Assembly: GCA_030064755.1 (NCBI GenBank)
Contig: JASJEH010000009.1
Location: forward strand, 1 to 58,425
Length of the DNA: 58,425 nucleotides
Origin: Methyloceanibacter sp.
GTDB taxonomy: Bacteria; Pseudomonadota; Alphaproteobacteria; Rhizobiales; Methyloligellaceae
Direction of reading: 5' to 3'
Shown here: in pieces, positions 49,062 to 56,175 of the stretch
Layout of the letters: each line of letters begins with the position of its first letter
Numbering within the stretch: position 1 is the stretch's first letter
Notes under the pieces: generated by a model
The model's input: only the letters and a program-made list of their open reading frames with translations
The model's database searches: none
Told to the model about the DNA's origin: nothing
Made by a program: the position numbers and the translations under genes

Positions 49062-50465
49062 ATGAGTACGTCCTACGACCTGATCGTCATCGGTACCGGC
49101 CCAGGTGGGTACGTTTGCGCCATCCGAGCGGCGCAGCTTGGCATGAAGGTAGCCGTTGTCGAGAAGCGCGGGACGCATGGCGGCACCTGCCTCAATGTTG
49201 GCTGCATCCCCTCCAAGGCGCTGCTGCATGCCTCCGAGGCTTACGCGGAAGCGGACGGCCATTTCGCTGAGATGGGCATCAAGGTAAAGCCGGAGCTGGA
49301 TCTCGCCGCAATGCTTGCCTTCAAAGACGAAGGCGTGAAGGGCAATGTGGATGGCATCGAGTTTCTGCTGAAGAAGAACAAGATCGACGCATACAACGGA
49401 CTGGGCACAATCCGCGCCCCTCACCAGGTTGAAGTGACGCCGGACAAGGGTGAGAAGCAAACGCTTGAGGCGCGAGCAATTGTGATCGCCACGGGCTCGT
49501 CGAGCGCCGACGTGCCCGGCATAGATGTGGACGAGAAACGTATTGTCTCTTCCACGGGCGCGCTGTCGCTTCCCAAAGTGCCGAAGCGCATGGTGGTCAT
49601 CGGTGGCGGCTATATCGGCCTTGAACTCGGCTCGGTCTGGTCGCGCCTCGGCTCGGACGTGACCGTGGTCGAGATGCTGCACACTATTACGCCGGGCCTC
49701 GATGCAGAAGTCGCCAAACAACTGCAGCGTACGCTGAAGAAGCAAGGGCTCAAGTTCAAGCTCGGCGCCAAGGTCACCAAGGTCGACACCTCGGGCAAAT
49801 CCGTGAAGCTCACTGTCGAGCCGGCGGAGGGCGGCGACCCCGAAACGCTCGAATGTGACGTGGTGCTGGTCTCGATCGGACGCGTGCCGAACACGGAAGG
49901 GCTCGGGCTCGCTAATGTGGGCGTCGGAACGCACGCGCGCGGACGCATCGTGGTCGATCACAGCTTCCAAACCAACGTGCCAGGCATCTACGCCATCGGC
50001 GATGTCATTGCCGGTCCCATGCTCGCCCATAAGGCCGAGGAAGAAGGCGTCGCGGTCGCAGAGACTCTCGCGGGCCAATCAGGTCACGTGAATTACGATG
50101 TGATTCCGTCGGTGGTGTACACCGCCCCTGAAGTGGCTTCCGTCGGCAAGACCGAAGAGCAGTTGAAGGAGGACGGCGTCGCCTACAAGGTCGGAAAGTT
50201 CCCCTTCACCGCCAATGGCCGCGCGAAGGTGAACCGCACGACAGAAGGTTTCGTCAAAATCCTCTCGGACGCTGTCACCGACCGCGTGCTTGGTGTGCAC
50301 ATCATCGGCCCCGACGCGGGCACCATGATTGCGGAGGCCGCCGTGCTGATGGAGTTTGGCGGCTCGGCCGAAGACTTGGCCCGCACCTGCCATGCGCACC
50401 CGACGCTGAACGAAGCCGTGAAGGAAGCGGCACTCGCCGTCGAAAAGCGTCCCATTCACATGTAG
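49062..50465 (+). CDS. lpdA: Dihydrolipoyl dehydrogenase E3
   Basis: FAD disulfide reductase that re-oxidises lipoyl groups. FAD-binding [19 protein letters not shown] is at the start, and the redox cysteines are 43 and 48 ([12 protein letters not shown]). The NAD-binding [13 protein letters not shown] and the dimer-interface HAHPTLNEA with catalytic His are intact. The C-terminal text, [12 protein letters not shown], is copied in degenerate form 4.1 kb downstream. It ends the suc block. Confidence 0.97.
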   Translation: MSTSYDLIVIGTGPGGYVCAIRAAQLGMKVAVVEKRGTHGGTCLNVGCIPSKALLHASEAYAEADGHFAEMGIKVKPELDLAAMLAFKDEGVKGNVDGIEFLLKKNKIDAYNGLGTIRAPHQVEVTPDKGEKQTLEARAIVIATGSSSADVPGIDVDEKRIVSSTGALSLPKVPKRMVVIGGGYIGLELGSVWSRLGSDVTVVEMLHTITPGLDAEVAKQLQRTLKKQGLKFKLGAKVTKVDTSGKSVKLTVEPAEGGDPETLECDVVLVSIGRVPNTEGLGLANVGVGTHARGRIVVDHSFQTNVPGIYAIGDVIAGPMLAHKAEEEGVAVAETLAGQSGHVNYDVIPSVVYTAPEVASVGKTEEQLKEDGVAYKVGKFPFTANGRAKVNRTTEGFVKILSDAVTDRVLGVHIIGPDAGTMIAEAAVLMEFGGSAEDLARTCHAHPTLNEAVKEAALAVEKRPIHM

Positions 50466-50475
50466 TTGGGCTTGC

Positions 50476-50581
50476 TAGAGCATCGTGCGAAAAAGTGGGT
50501 ACCGGTTTTTCGCAAATAGCGATGCGATATCAAAAAACTAGAGCACGGGTTCTGATTCCATCAGAACGCAACGTGCTCTAG
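50476..50581. repeat. Dispersed palindromic repeat (rhizobial type)
   Basis: Two linked inverted repeats fill the gap between convergent lpdA and the permease. The first has GCATCG...CGATGC outside GCGAAAAA/TTTTTCGC (50480-50525). The second has CTAGAGCACG/CGTGCTCTAG outside TTCTGAT/ATCAGAA (50538-50581). Elements with this AGAGCA...TGCTCT plan are scattered in Hyphomicrobiales genomes. It probably also terminates transcription both ways. The permease stop codon lies in its right arm. Confidence 0.75.
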
Positions 50582-51750
50582 TCGAGCGTACGGCGGAATC
50601 GCACCAGCGCGATGCCCATCGCCGCAACCACAAAAATCACGAGTGCCAGCACATCAACTTCCATATCCGTGAACCCGTTTCCTTTGAGCATGATGCCACG
50701 CACGATTCGCAAGAAATGCGTCAGCGGCAGGAACTCTCCCAGCCATTGCGCCCACTCTGGCATCCCCCGGAACGGGAACATGAAACCGGACAACAGGATA
50801 TTGGGCAGGAAAAAGAAGAAGGTCAGCTGAACGGCTTGTAGCTGGTTCTGCGCAATGGTCGAGAACGTATAGCCCACGGCAAGGTTGGCCGCCGCGAATA
50901 GCGTGGTCAGCACGATCAACAGGCCAAGACTGCCCACGATCGGTACGCCAAACACGAAATAGGCCGCGCTCAGAATGATGCTCATCTGCACGAAGCCGAC
51001 GAGGACGAAGGGCGCGATCTTGCCAATCATGATCTCCACGGGTCTGATTGGCATCGCGAGCAAGCTCTCCATGGTTCCGCGCTCGATTTCGCGCGTGACC
51101 GCGAGCGCGGTGAACATCATCATAGTCATGGTGAGCACGATCCCGAGCAGGCCCGGCACAATGTTGAACCGCGTCTCCCCTTCCGGGTTGTAACGCTGCT
51201 GAAGAGCGATCTCGAACGGCGGCGGCCGGGCGGCGACCTTCTCATCGGGCCCCCGCAGGTCGCGCCGCAAGGCAGAATCGGTCAGCCCCTGAAGCGCCGA
51301 GACTGCCGTCCCCGTCGCGACCGGATCGGTGGCATCAGCGATAACCAGTAACGCGGGACGATCGCCGCGCCGCACATCCCGCTCAAAACTCGCAGGAACT
51401 TCAACAGCGAAAAGCGCCTCGCCAGAGCGCAACATCGCATCGAGCATGGCGGGATCGCGGACCTGGCGCGTGAACCGGAAATAGTCGCTGTTCTTCATCG
51501 CCGCGAGCACGGCTCGTGTCAGCGGACCATCATCGCGAAGCAGAAGCGCCGTGGGCAGTTGCTTGGGGTCCGTGTTGATCGCGAAACCGAAAAGGACGAG
51601 CTGCAGAACCGGAATGGTGATCATCGTGGCGAAGGTCATGCGGTCACGCCGCATCTGCACGAATTCCTTCACGATCATCGCCCAGGTACGCCTCAGGAAA
51701 CCGGCGTCAGGTTGGCGTACGGCCGGTCGGGAGTAGGTGGGCGCTCTCAT
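50578..51750 (-). CDS. ABC-2 type transporter permease
   Basis: A 390-aa permease with the ABC-2 layout: one N-terminal helix after a FVQMRRDRMTF coupling motif, a large periplasmic loop (about residues 50-190) and five more helices. The text SLLAMPIRPVEIMIGKIAPFVLVGFVQ and the region around NILLSGFMFPFRGMP fit the YbhR/YbhS-like drug-export branch. The start overlaps the ATPase stop by four bases. The stop TAG is supplied by the palindromic repeat. Only one permease gene is present, so it may homodimerise. Confidence 0.9.
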   Translation of the reverse strand: MRAPTYSRPAVRQPDAGFLRRTWAMIVKEFVQMRRDRMTFATMITIPVLQLVLFGFAINTDPKQLPTALLLRDDGPLTRAVLAAMKNSDYFRFTRQVRDPAMLDAMLRSGEALFAVEVPASFERDVRRGDRPALLVIADATDPVATGTAVSALQGLTDSALRRDLRGPDEKVAARPPPFEIALQQRYNPEGETRFNIVPGLLGIVLTMTMMMFTALAVTREIERGTMESLLAMPIRPVEIMIGKIAPFVLVGFVQMSIILSAAYFVFGVPIVGSLGLLIVLTTLFAAANLAVGYTFSTIAQNQLQAVQLTFFFFLPNILLSGFMFPFRGMPEWAQWLGEFLPLTHFLRIVRGIMLKGNGFTDMEVDVLALVIFVVAAMGIALVRFRRTLD

Positions 51751-52673
51751 GAGAAATTGTCCTTGGCGCTGTCCATAAGCAGAATGAACACATCCTCAAG
51801 ACTCGGCTCCCCGCGCATCCAATGATGACTGCTGCTGGCGCGCTTCGCCGCCTCGATCGTCGCGTCGAGCGCGGAACGGTCGCGGCCTGCCACGTGCAGT
51901 TCCGCGCCAAAGGGCGCCACCATATCGACACCGGGTCGCGACCGAAGATCCCGCGCTAGCTGATGCAGCCCCTCGCCCGAAACAATCCAGGTGCTGAGGC
52001 CGGATTGATCGATGATCTGCTGGGCCGTGCCGCGCGCGAGCAAGTCGCCATAGGCGATGTATCCGAGCTCGTGACAGCGTTCGGCCTCGTCCATGTAGTG
52101 CGTTGAGACAAGCACAGTGATGCCTTCAGCCGCGAGCGCATGAATCTCGTCCCAGAACTCTCGGCGAGCCTTAGGGTCGACTCCAGCCGTGGGCTCGTCC
52201 AGCAACAGAAGCTGCGGATTTGGCAGAATACAGGCGCCAAGAGCGAGCCGCTGCTTCCAGCCGCCTGAAAGCTCCCCGGCGAGCTGCTCGGAGCGCCCGG
52301 AAAGACCCAAGCGATCGATCGCACCTCGGGCGGCCGCGCGTGGATCCGACAGACCGTAGACGCGGGCCACGAATTCTAGATTCTCGCGTATCGAAAGATC
52401 TGTGTAGAGACTGAATCGCTGGGTCATATAGCCCACGTGGCTCTTTATCCTCTCCTGCTCTTTGAGAATGTCAAACCCAAGACACATACCCTCTCCAGAA
52501 TCAGGAGTGAGCAGGCCACAAAGGAGCCGGATCGTCGTAGTCTTCCCGCTACCATTCGGTCCCAGGAAGCCGAAGATCTCCCCCTTCGGAACCTGCATGC
52601 TCAGATCGTGCACAACGGTACGATCACCGAAACGCTTCGTGAGACCCGTGACGTCGATGGCGATCTCTTTCAT
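51747..52673 (-). CDS. ABC transporter ATP-binding protein
   Basis: A 308-aa single-domain ATPase, with Walker A GPNGSGKTT (about 38-46), signature ELSGGWKQRLALG, Walker B LLLLDEPTAGVDP and switch VSTHYMDEAERC. A C-terminal extension (about 220-308) is of the DrrA/CcmA-like type. It should power the neighbouring ABC-2 permease. Coupled at its stop to the permease, and two bp from the HlyD gene stop. Confidence 0.93.
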   Translation of the reverse strand: MKEIAIDVTGLTKRFGDRTVVHDLSMQVPKGEIFGFLGPNGSGKTTTIRLLCGLLTPDSGEGMCLGFDILKEQERIKSHVGYMTQRFSLYTDLSIRENLEFVARVYGLSDPRAAARGAIDRLGLSGRSEQLAGELSGGWKQRLALGACILPNPQLLLLDEPTAGVDPKARREFWDEIHALAAEGITVLVSTHYMDEAERCHELGYIAYGDLLARGTAQQIIDQSGLSTWIVSGEGLHQLARDLRSRPGVDMVAPFGAELHVAGRDRSALDATIEAAKRASSSHHWMRGEPSLEDVFILLMDSAKDNFS

Positions 52674-52675
52674 GA

Positions 52676-53662
52676 TTACATCGCCTCTTGATCGTCTGGC
52701 GCGATCTTGACCGTGACCGGCTGCCCGGCGGTCAGCGCGGCGGCTGCGGGATCGGGCCTCGCTTCCACGAGGAACACGAGCTTCTGGCGTTGCTCACGCG
52801 AGAAAATGACCGGCGGCGTGAACTCGGCCTCCCGCGCGATAAAGCTGACTTTCGCGCGCAAGTCCGCCGGACAACTGTCACAACTCAATGCAACCGTCTG
52901 TTCGAGCTTGAGCTTTGCGAGGTCCGGCTCGCCGACGAAGAAGCGGACCTTGAGATTCTCCGGCGGCAGGAGTGCTACGACGCTCTGGCCCGTGGTGACG
53001 ACCTCACCGGGACGGAAATACACTTCCTCAATCGTACCGCCGACCGGCGTGAAGACTTCGCGCTTGGCTAGAGACCTCTGTGCCTCAACAAGTGCGTGCC
53101 GTGCGGCCTCAACACTGGCCTTGGCGGCGCGGATCACACCAGAACGGCCGGGAAGACGTGCAGCCGCGATGCGGCGCTCTGCCTCGGCAACCGCGGCCTG
53201 ATTGCTCTCGTCCTCCGCCATGGCCTCGTCGAGCAGGGCCTCTGCGACCCAGCCCTTGCCATGGAGCTGCCGAACGCGGTCCAGGTTGAGGGCCGATTGG
53301 CGCGCCATAGCCTTGGCCCTGGTCAGCGCGGCCGATAAGACCTCAATCTCGCGTGGCCGCTGTTGTTCCGCTTCCACATCGGCGAGCCTTGCTTCTGCCT
53401 CCACCAGCCGTGCCTTGGCCTCCGCAACGTCTGCCCTTTCTTCGGAACTCTCAAGTTCGAAGATCAGGTCGCCGGCCGAAACCGCATCGCCTTCTTGGAC
53501 CGCGAGCGTACTGATGCGGCCGCCCTGTTCGGAGCCGACCAAAACGAGATCGGCTTCCATGTAACCTGGCACGCCCTCGTCTTCCTGCGACTGGAACGCA
53601 ATCCAGAAGAGCCCAGCGCCCGTCGCGAGAAGAGCAACGGCGATGACAGCGAAACGCCTCAT
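52676..53662 (-). CDS. HlyD-family periplasmic adaptor
   Basis: A 328-aa membrane-fusion protein. One N-terminal helix (about 3-22) is followed by a lipoyl-like start (ISTLAVQEGDAVSAGDLIFEL) and a long Ala/Glu-rich coiled coil (about 70-180). The second lipoyl half (FTPVGGTIEEVYFRPGEVVTTGQSVVAL) and a beta-barrel follow. This matches YbhG-like adaptors that link an ABC-2 pump to an outer-membrane channel. No channel gene is nearby. It overlaps the TetR stop by four bases. Confidence 0.93.
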   Translation of the reverse strand: MRRFAVIAVALLATGAGLFWIAFQSQEDEGVPGYMEADLVLVGSEQGGRISTLAVQEGDAVSAGDLIFELESSEERADVAEAKARLVEAEARLADVEAEQQRPREIEVLSAALTRAKAMARQSALNLDRVRQLHGKGWVAEALLDEAMAEDESNQAAVAEAERRIAAARLPGRSGVIRAAKASVEAARHALVEAQRSLAKREVFTPVGGTIEEVYFRPGEVVTTGQSVVALLPPENLKVRFFVGEPDLAKLKLEQTVALSCDSCPADLRAKVSFIAREAEFTPPVIFSREQRQKLVFLVEARPDPAAAALTAGQPVTVKIAPDDQEAM

Positions 53663-54324
53663 GGCTCATTGCGACCCGAGCGCGGCGCGCGGATCGCCTC
53701 GACGATAAGGTCAATATGCGTCTTGAGCAGCGCATCCGTGTCCAGGTGCACATGGCTCTCGAACAGATTTCGCCAGATCACTGCCATGAGCGCCGGCGCC
53801 ACAAGCAGCTGTGGAAAGTCCTCTAAGGCCGTCGGTCTGAACTCACCACGCTCGACGCCCCGCCGGATGAAGGCACTGAGCGCGTCTTTGCCTTTGGAGA
53901 CCACTTGCTCGTAGTAGAAGCTGGTGAGTTCGGGGTGCTTGTGTCCTTCTGCGACGAGCAGCCGCGCGATCAGGACCCTGCGCGATTTAACGAGGTCTTG
54001 CAGGAAGGTCAGGAACGGTCCCTTGAGAAAGTCCTCACCCGATAGCTCGGTGCTGAGCATGCGGTCACACATCTCGTCGAACACTGGCGAGATGACGCTG
54101 CGGACGACAGCCTTAAACAGCTCTTCCTTGGTCTTGAAGTAGAGATAGGGCAAGCCCTTGGAGACTCGGGCGCGCGAGGCGACGTCCTCCAAGCGGGTGC
54201 CAGCGTAGCCTTTGGCTGCAAACTCCTCGAAGGCCGCTGACACGATCTCACCTTCGCGGTCGGCTTTACGCCCACGCTTCTTGCTGGCCTCATTTTGCGG
54301 CGTTGCATCGCTCCTGCCGGTCAT
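53659..54324 (-). CDS. TetR-family transcriptional regulator
   Basis: A 221-aa regulator. The HTH is EGEIVSAAFEEFAAKGYAGT through LEDVASRARVSKGLPYLYFKTKEEL (residues about 25-70). The helical ligand domain follows, with a C-terminal TetR_C region. It is the first gene of the tetR-hlyD-ATPase-permease transcript and probably controls that operon through an operator found upstream of it. The inducing compound is unknown. Confidence 0.92.
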   Translation of the reverse strand: MTGRSDATPQNEASKKRGRKADREGEIVSAAFEEFAAKGYAGTRLEDVASRARVSKGLPYLYFKTKEELFKAVVRSVISPVFDEMCDRMLSTELSGEDFLKGPFLTFLQDLVKSRRVLIARLLVAEGHKHPELTSFYYEQVVSKGKDALSAFIRRGVERGEFRPTALEDFPQLLVAPALMAVIWRNLFESHVHLDTDALLKTHIDLIVEAIRAPRSGRNEP

Positions 54325-54402
54325 CCCATACCGCCTTGCTGTGGGTTCGGCCGTTTGTCTCCCTGCGACTTTGCGGCCTTAGTTACGACAACCGCATAAT
54401 TG

Positions 54403-54416
54403 ACTGACTGGTCAGT
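54403..54416. promoter_or_regulatory. Likely TetR operator
   Basis: ACTGAC-TG-GTCAGT is a perfect 6-bp inverted repeat with a 2-nt centre, 79 bp upstream of the TetR start. The GACTGACTGGTCAG form is common for TetR operators in front of efflux operons, and the location fits autoregulation. Confidence 0.7.
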
Positions 54417-54522
54417 ACTGCCTCAAAAGAAAGGCGGTTTTTAGGCAATCCATGGGAATGACGAGGTTGCCGCGACGTGCGGTCGAGGAGCAATCAACGG
54501 GTCGGATTGCGGGGCAGCCAGG

Positions 54523-54606
54523 GAACACTTGGCGCGAAGGTGTCACGCGCTCCCGGAGCCCAACGAAGCCGCGCTCGCCGTCGAGAAGCGTCCCATTCAC
54601 ATGTAG
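54523..54606 (+). pseudogene. Remnant of lpd 3' end
   Basis: Reading in frame to a TAG gives EHLARRCHA, then [18 protein letters not shown]. Intact LpdA ends [31 protein letters not shown] (quoted in parts). The remnant thus lacks four codons (VKEA) and has about seven substitutions. The last about 35 bp match the lpdA end with two mismatches. No start or upstream homology is visible. The TAG lies one base from the stop of the convergent avidin-like gene. Confidence 0.8.
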
Positions 54607-54607
54607 G

Positions 54608-55003
54608 CTAGCGCGTAAACTCGTCGGCGCCCGTGAAGACCGAAGTCCACAGGCGGTCTGCCTCGTCCTCGTCTTTCACGTCTGTAACCAGGTTCCACAG
54701 GGTCTTGATCGTCGGATTCACCTGATCGTCCACGAGTTGACCCACCCAGGCCGTCATCGACCCACTTGGCCAAAGTACAAGAAACGACACCAAGTCTCCG
54801 ACGACATAGCCCTTTAGCGGCCCGGTAGTGGGCCCTCCGGCACCGCTCGTTTTGCTCGTATAGCGTCCTGTAACGTCGGACCCACTGACGGCCAAGTCCA
54901 TCTTCGAACCCATCTGATTGATCCAACGACCTGAGAAGTCGAGCTGCGGGCTGGCCGAAGGCGACATAGCTGCCGCATTACCCAAAGCCTTTTCGTGTAG
55001 CAT
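54608..55003 (-). CDS. Avidin-family biotin-binding protein, no signal peptide
   Basis: A 131-aa protein that aligns along its length with streptavidin. The conserved sheet starts FSGRWINQMGSKM. Biotin-contact positions are kept: Asn29, Ser33, Tyr48, Ser50, Trp78, Thr84, Trp86, Trp103, Trp119 and Asp127 (streptavidin N23, S27, Y43, S45, W79, T90, W92, W108, W120, D128). The final GADEFTR matches the usual GHDTFTK. The N-terminal about 22 residues are polar, and an in-frame TAG lies one codon before the ATG, so no signal peptide can be added. GGAG lies 9 bases upstream of the ATG, and the AT-rich leader may hold the promoter. Biotin binding is inferred from homology. Confidence 0.85.
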   Translation of the reverse strand: MLHEKALGNAAAMSPSASPQLDFSGRWINQMGSKMDLAVSGSDVTGRYTSKTSGAGGPTTGPLKGYVVGDLVSFLVLWPSGSMTAWVGQLVDDQVNPTIKTLWNLVTDVKDEDEADRLWTSVFTGADEFTR

Positions 55004-55105
55004 CGCCTAACACTCCAAATTGTATTACTCAAAATAAGCAAATTTTGATTGTATATCAAGCGACCAATCCGTCACACCCTGGAACGCGAGGTTAGGCCTC
55101 ATGCG

Positions 55106-56080
55106 TCACGCCCTCGGGTGAGCGCTTGCGTAAGCCTTCAAGAGATGCGCGCGGTCGACCTCGGTATAGCCTTGCGTGGTCGACAGGCTGGCATGGCCGA
55201 GCAGTTCTTGGATGGCGCGCAAATCAGCGCCGGCCCCAAGGAGATGCGTCGCGAACGAATGGCGCAGCGCATGCGGTGTCGCCGTTGCGGGAAGTCCCAG
55301 CGCGGCACGGGCCTTCTCAAGACGCAGCTGAATAATCCGTGGACTGAGCCTCTTGCCGCGCACGCCGATGAAGAGCGGGTCGTCCGGCCCAAGCGACTTT
55401 GGGCAGAGATCGAGATAGCGCTCCACAGCCTCGCGTGCGACCGGCAGAACCGGTACCGCACGCGTTTTGTTGCCCTTGCCGATCACGCGAAGTGTGTCGC
55501 GGCCCTTGATGGGTGCATCGCAGACCTGTAACCCCAGAGCCTCGGAGATGCGCAAACCCGATCCATAGAGCAGCGTAAGCACGGCGGTATCGCGGGCGAG
55601 CGTCCATTCGGGTGCGTCCGGCGCGGCAATATCGGGGCCCTCCAGAAGCGCGGTCGCCTTCGCTTCGGGGAGCGGCTTTGGCACCGCGTGCGGCAGTTTC
55701 GGCATGGAGACCGCGCGCACGGCATCGTTCTTGCCGTAGCCCCGCCGCTCCAGAAATTGGAAGAACATCCGCAGAGCGCTTAAGGAACGGGAGAGGCTGC
55801 GGCTTCCCACATTCTGGCCGCGGCGATAGGCCAGGAACGACCGAACGTCGCGCGCGGTCAGCGACAACAATGCGGCCATATCTGGAGCCCCGCCGAAGTG
55901 TTGCCCCATGAAGAACAGGAACTGCCCGAGATCGCGCGTATACGCATCGACTGTATGGTCGGCGAGCCCACGCTCCGTCGTGAGATATGAAAGCCACGCC
56001 TCGACGGCAGCCGCCACATCGAGCGCCGTACCGATCGCCGCGAGGTCTCTAGCGGCAAGACTTTGCGATCGCTTGGCCAT
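55106..56080 (-). CDS. xerC: Tyrosine recombinase XerC
   Basis: A 324-aa site-specific recombinase that, with XerD, resolves chromosome dimers at dif. The SAM-like N-domain (ERGLADHTVDAYTRDLGQFLFF) is followed by the catalytic domain with Arg in LLYGSGLRISEALGL, Lys in GKGNKTRAVPV, HxxR in TPHALRHSFATHLL, His in LGHASLSTTQ and the nucleophile Tyr in GYTEV. The ATG at MAKRSQSL with GGGAG is chosen over a longer ATG that would overlap priA. It is divergent from priA, a normal alphaproteobacterial arrangement. Confidence 0.95.
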   Translation of the reverse strand: MAKRSQSLAARDLAAIGTALDVAAAVEAWLSYLTTERGLADHTVDAYTRDLGQFLFFMGQHFGGAPDMAALLSLTARDVRSFLAYRRGQNVGSRSLSRSLSALRMFFQFLERRGYGKNDAVRAVSMPKLPHAVPKPLPEAKATALLEGPDIAAPDAPEWTLARDTAVLTLLYGSGLRISEALGLQVCDAPIKGRDTLRVIGKGNKTRAVPVLPVAREAVERYLDLCPKSLGPDDPLFIGVRGKRLSPRIIQLRLEKARAALGLPATATPHALRHSFATHLLGAGADLRAIQELLGHASLSTTQGYTEVDRAHLLKAYASAHPRA

Positions 56081-56175
56081 CACACTCCCACAGTCTATCT
56101 CAGTCGCTACTATGGCAGGGTGAGTCGTTAAGTCCCGGCTAACCAAACCTCCAAACGCCCCGAAAGCCCTCAGAT

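Noticed and set aside
55106-56080. XerC as the integrase of an island using the lpd 3' end
   Set aside because: It is the housekeeping XerC next to priA, lies outside the direct repeats, and the repeat is too diverged to be an active attachment pair.
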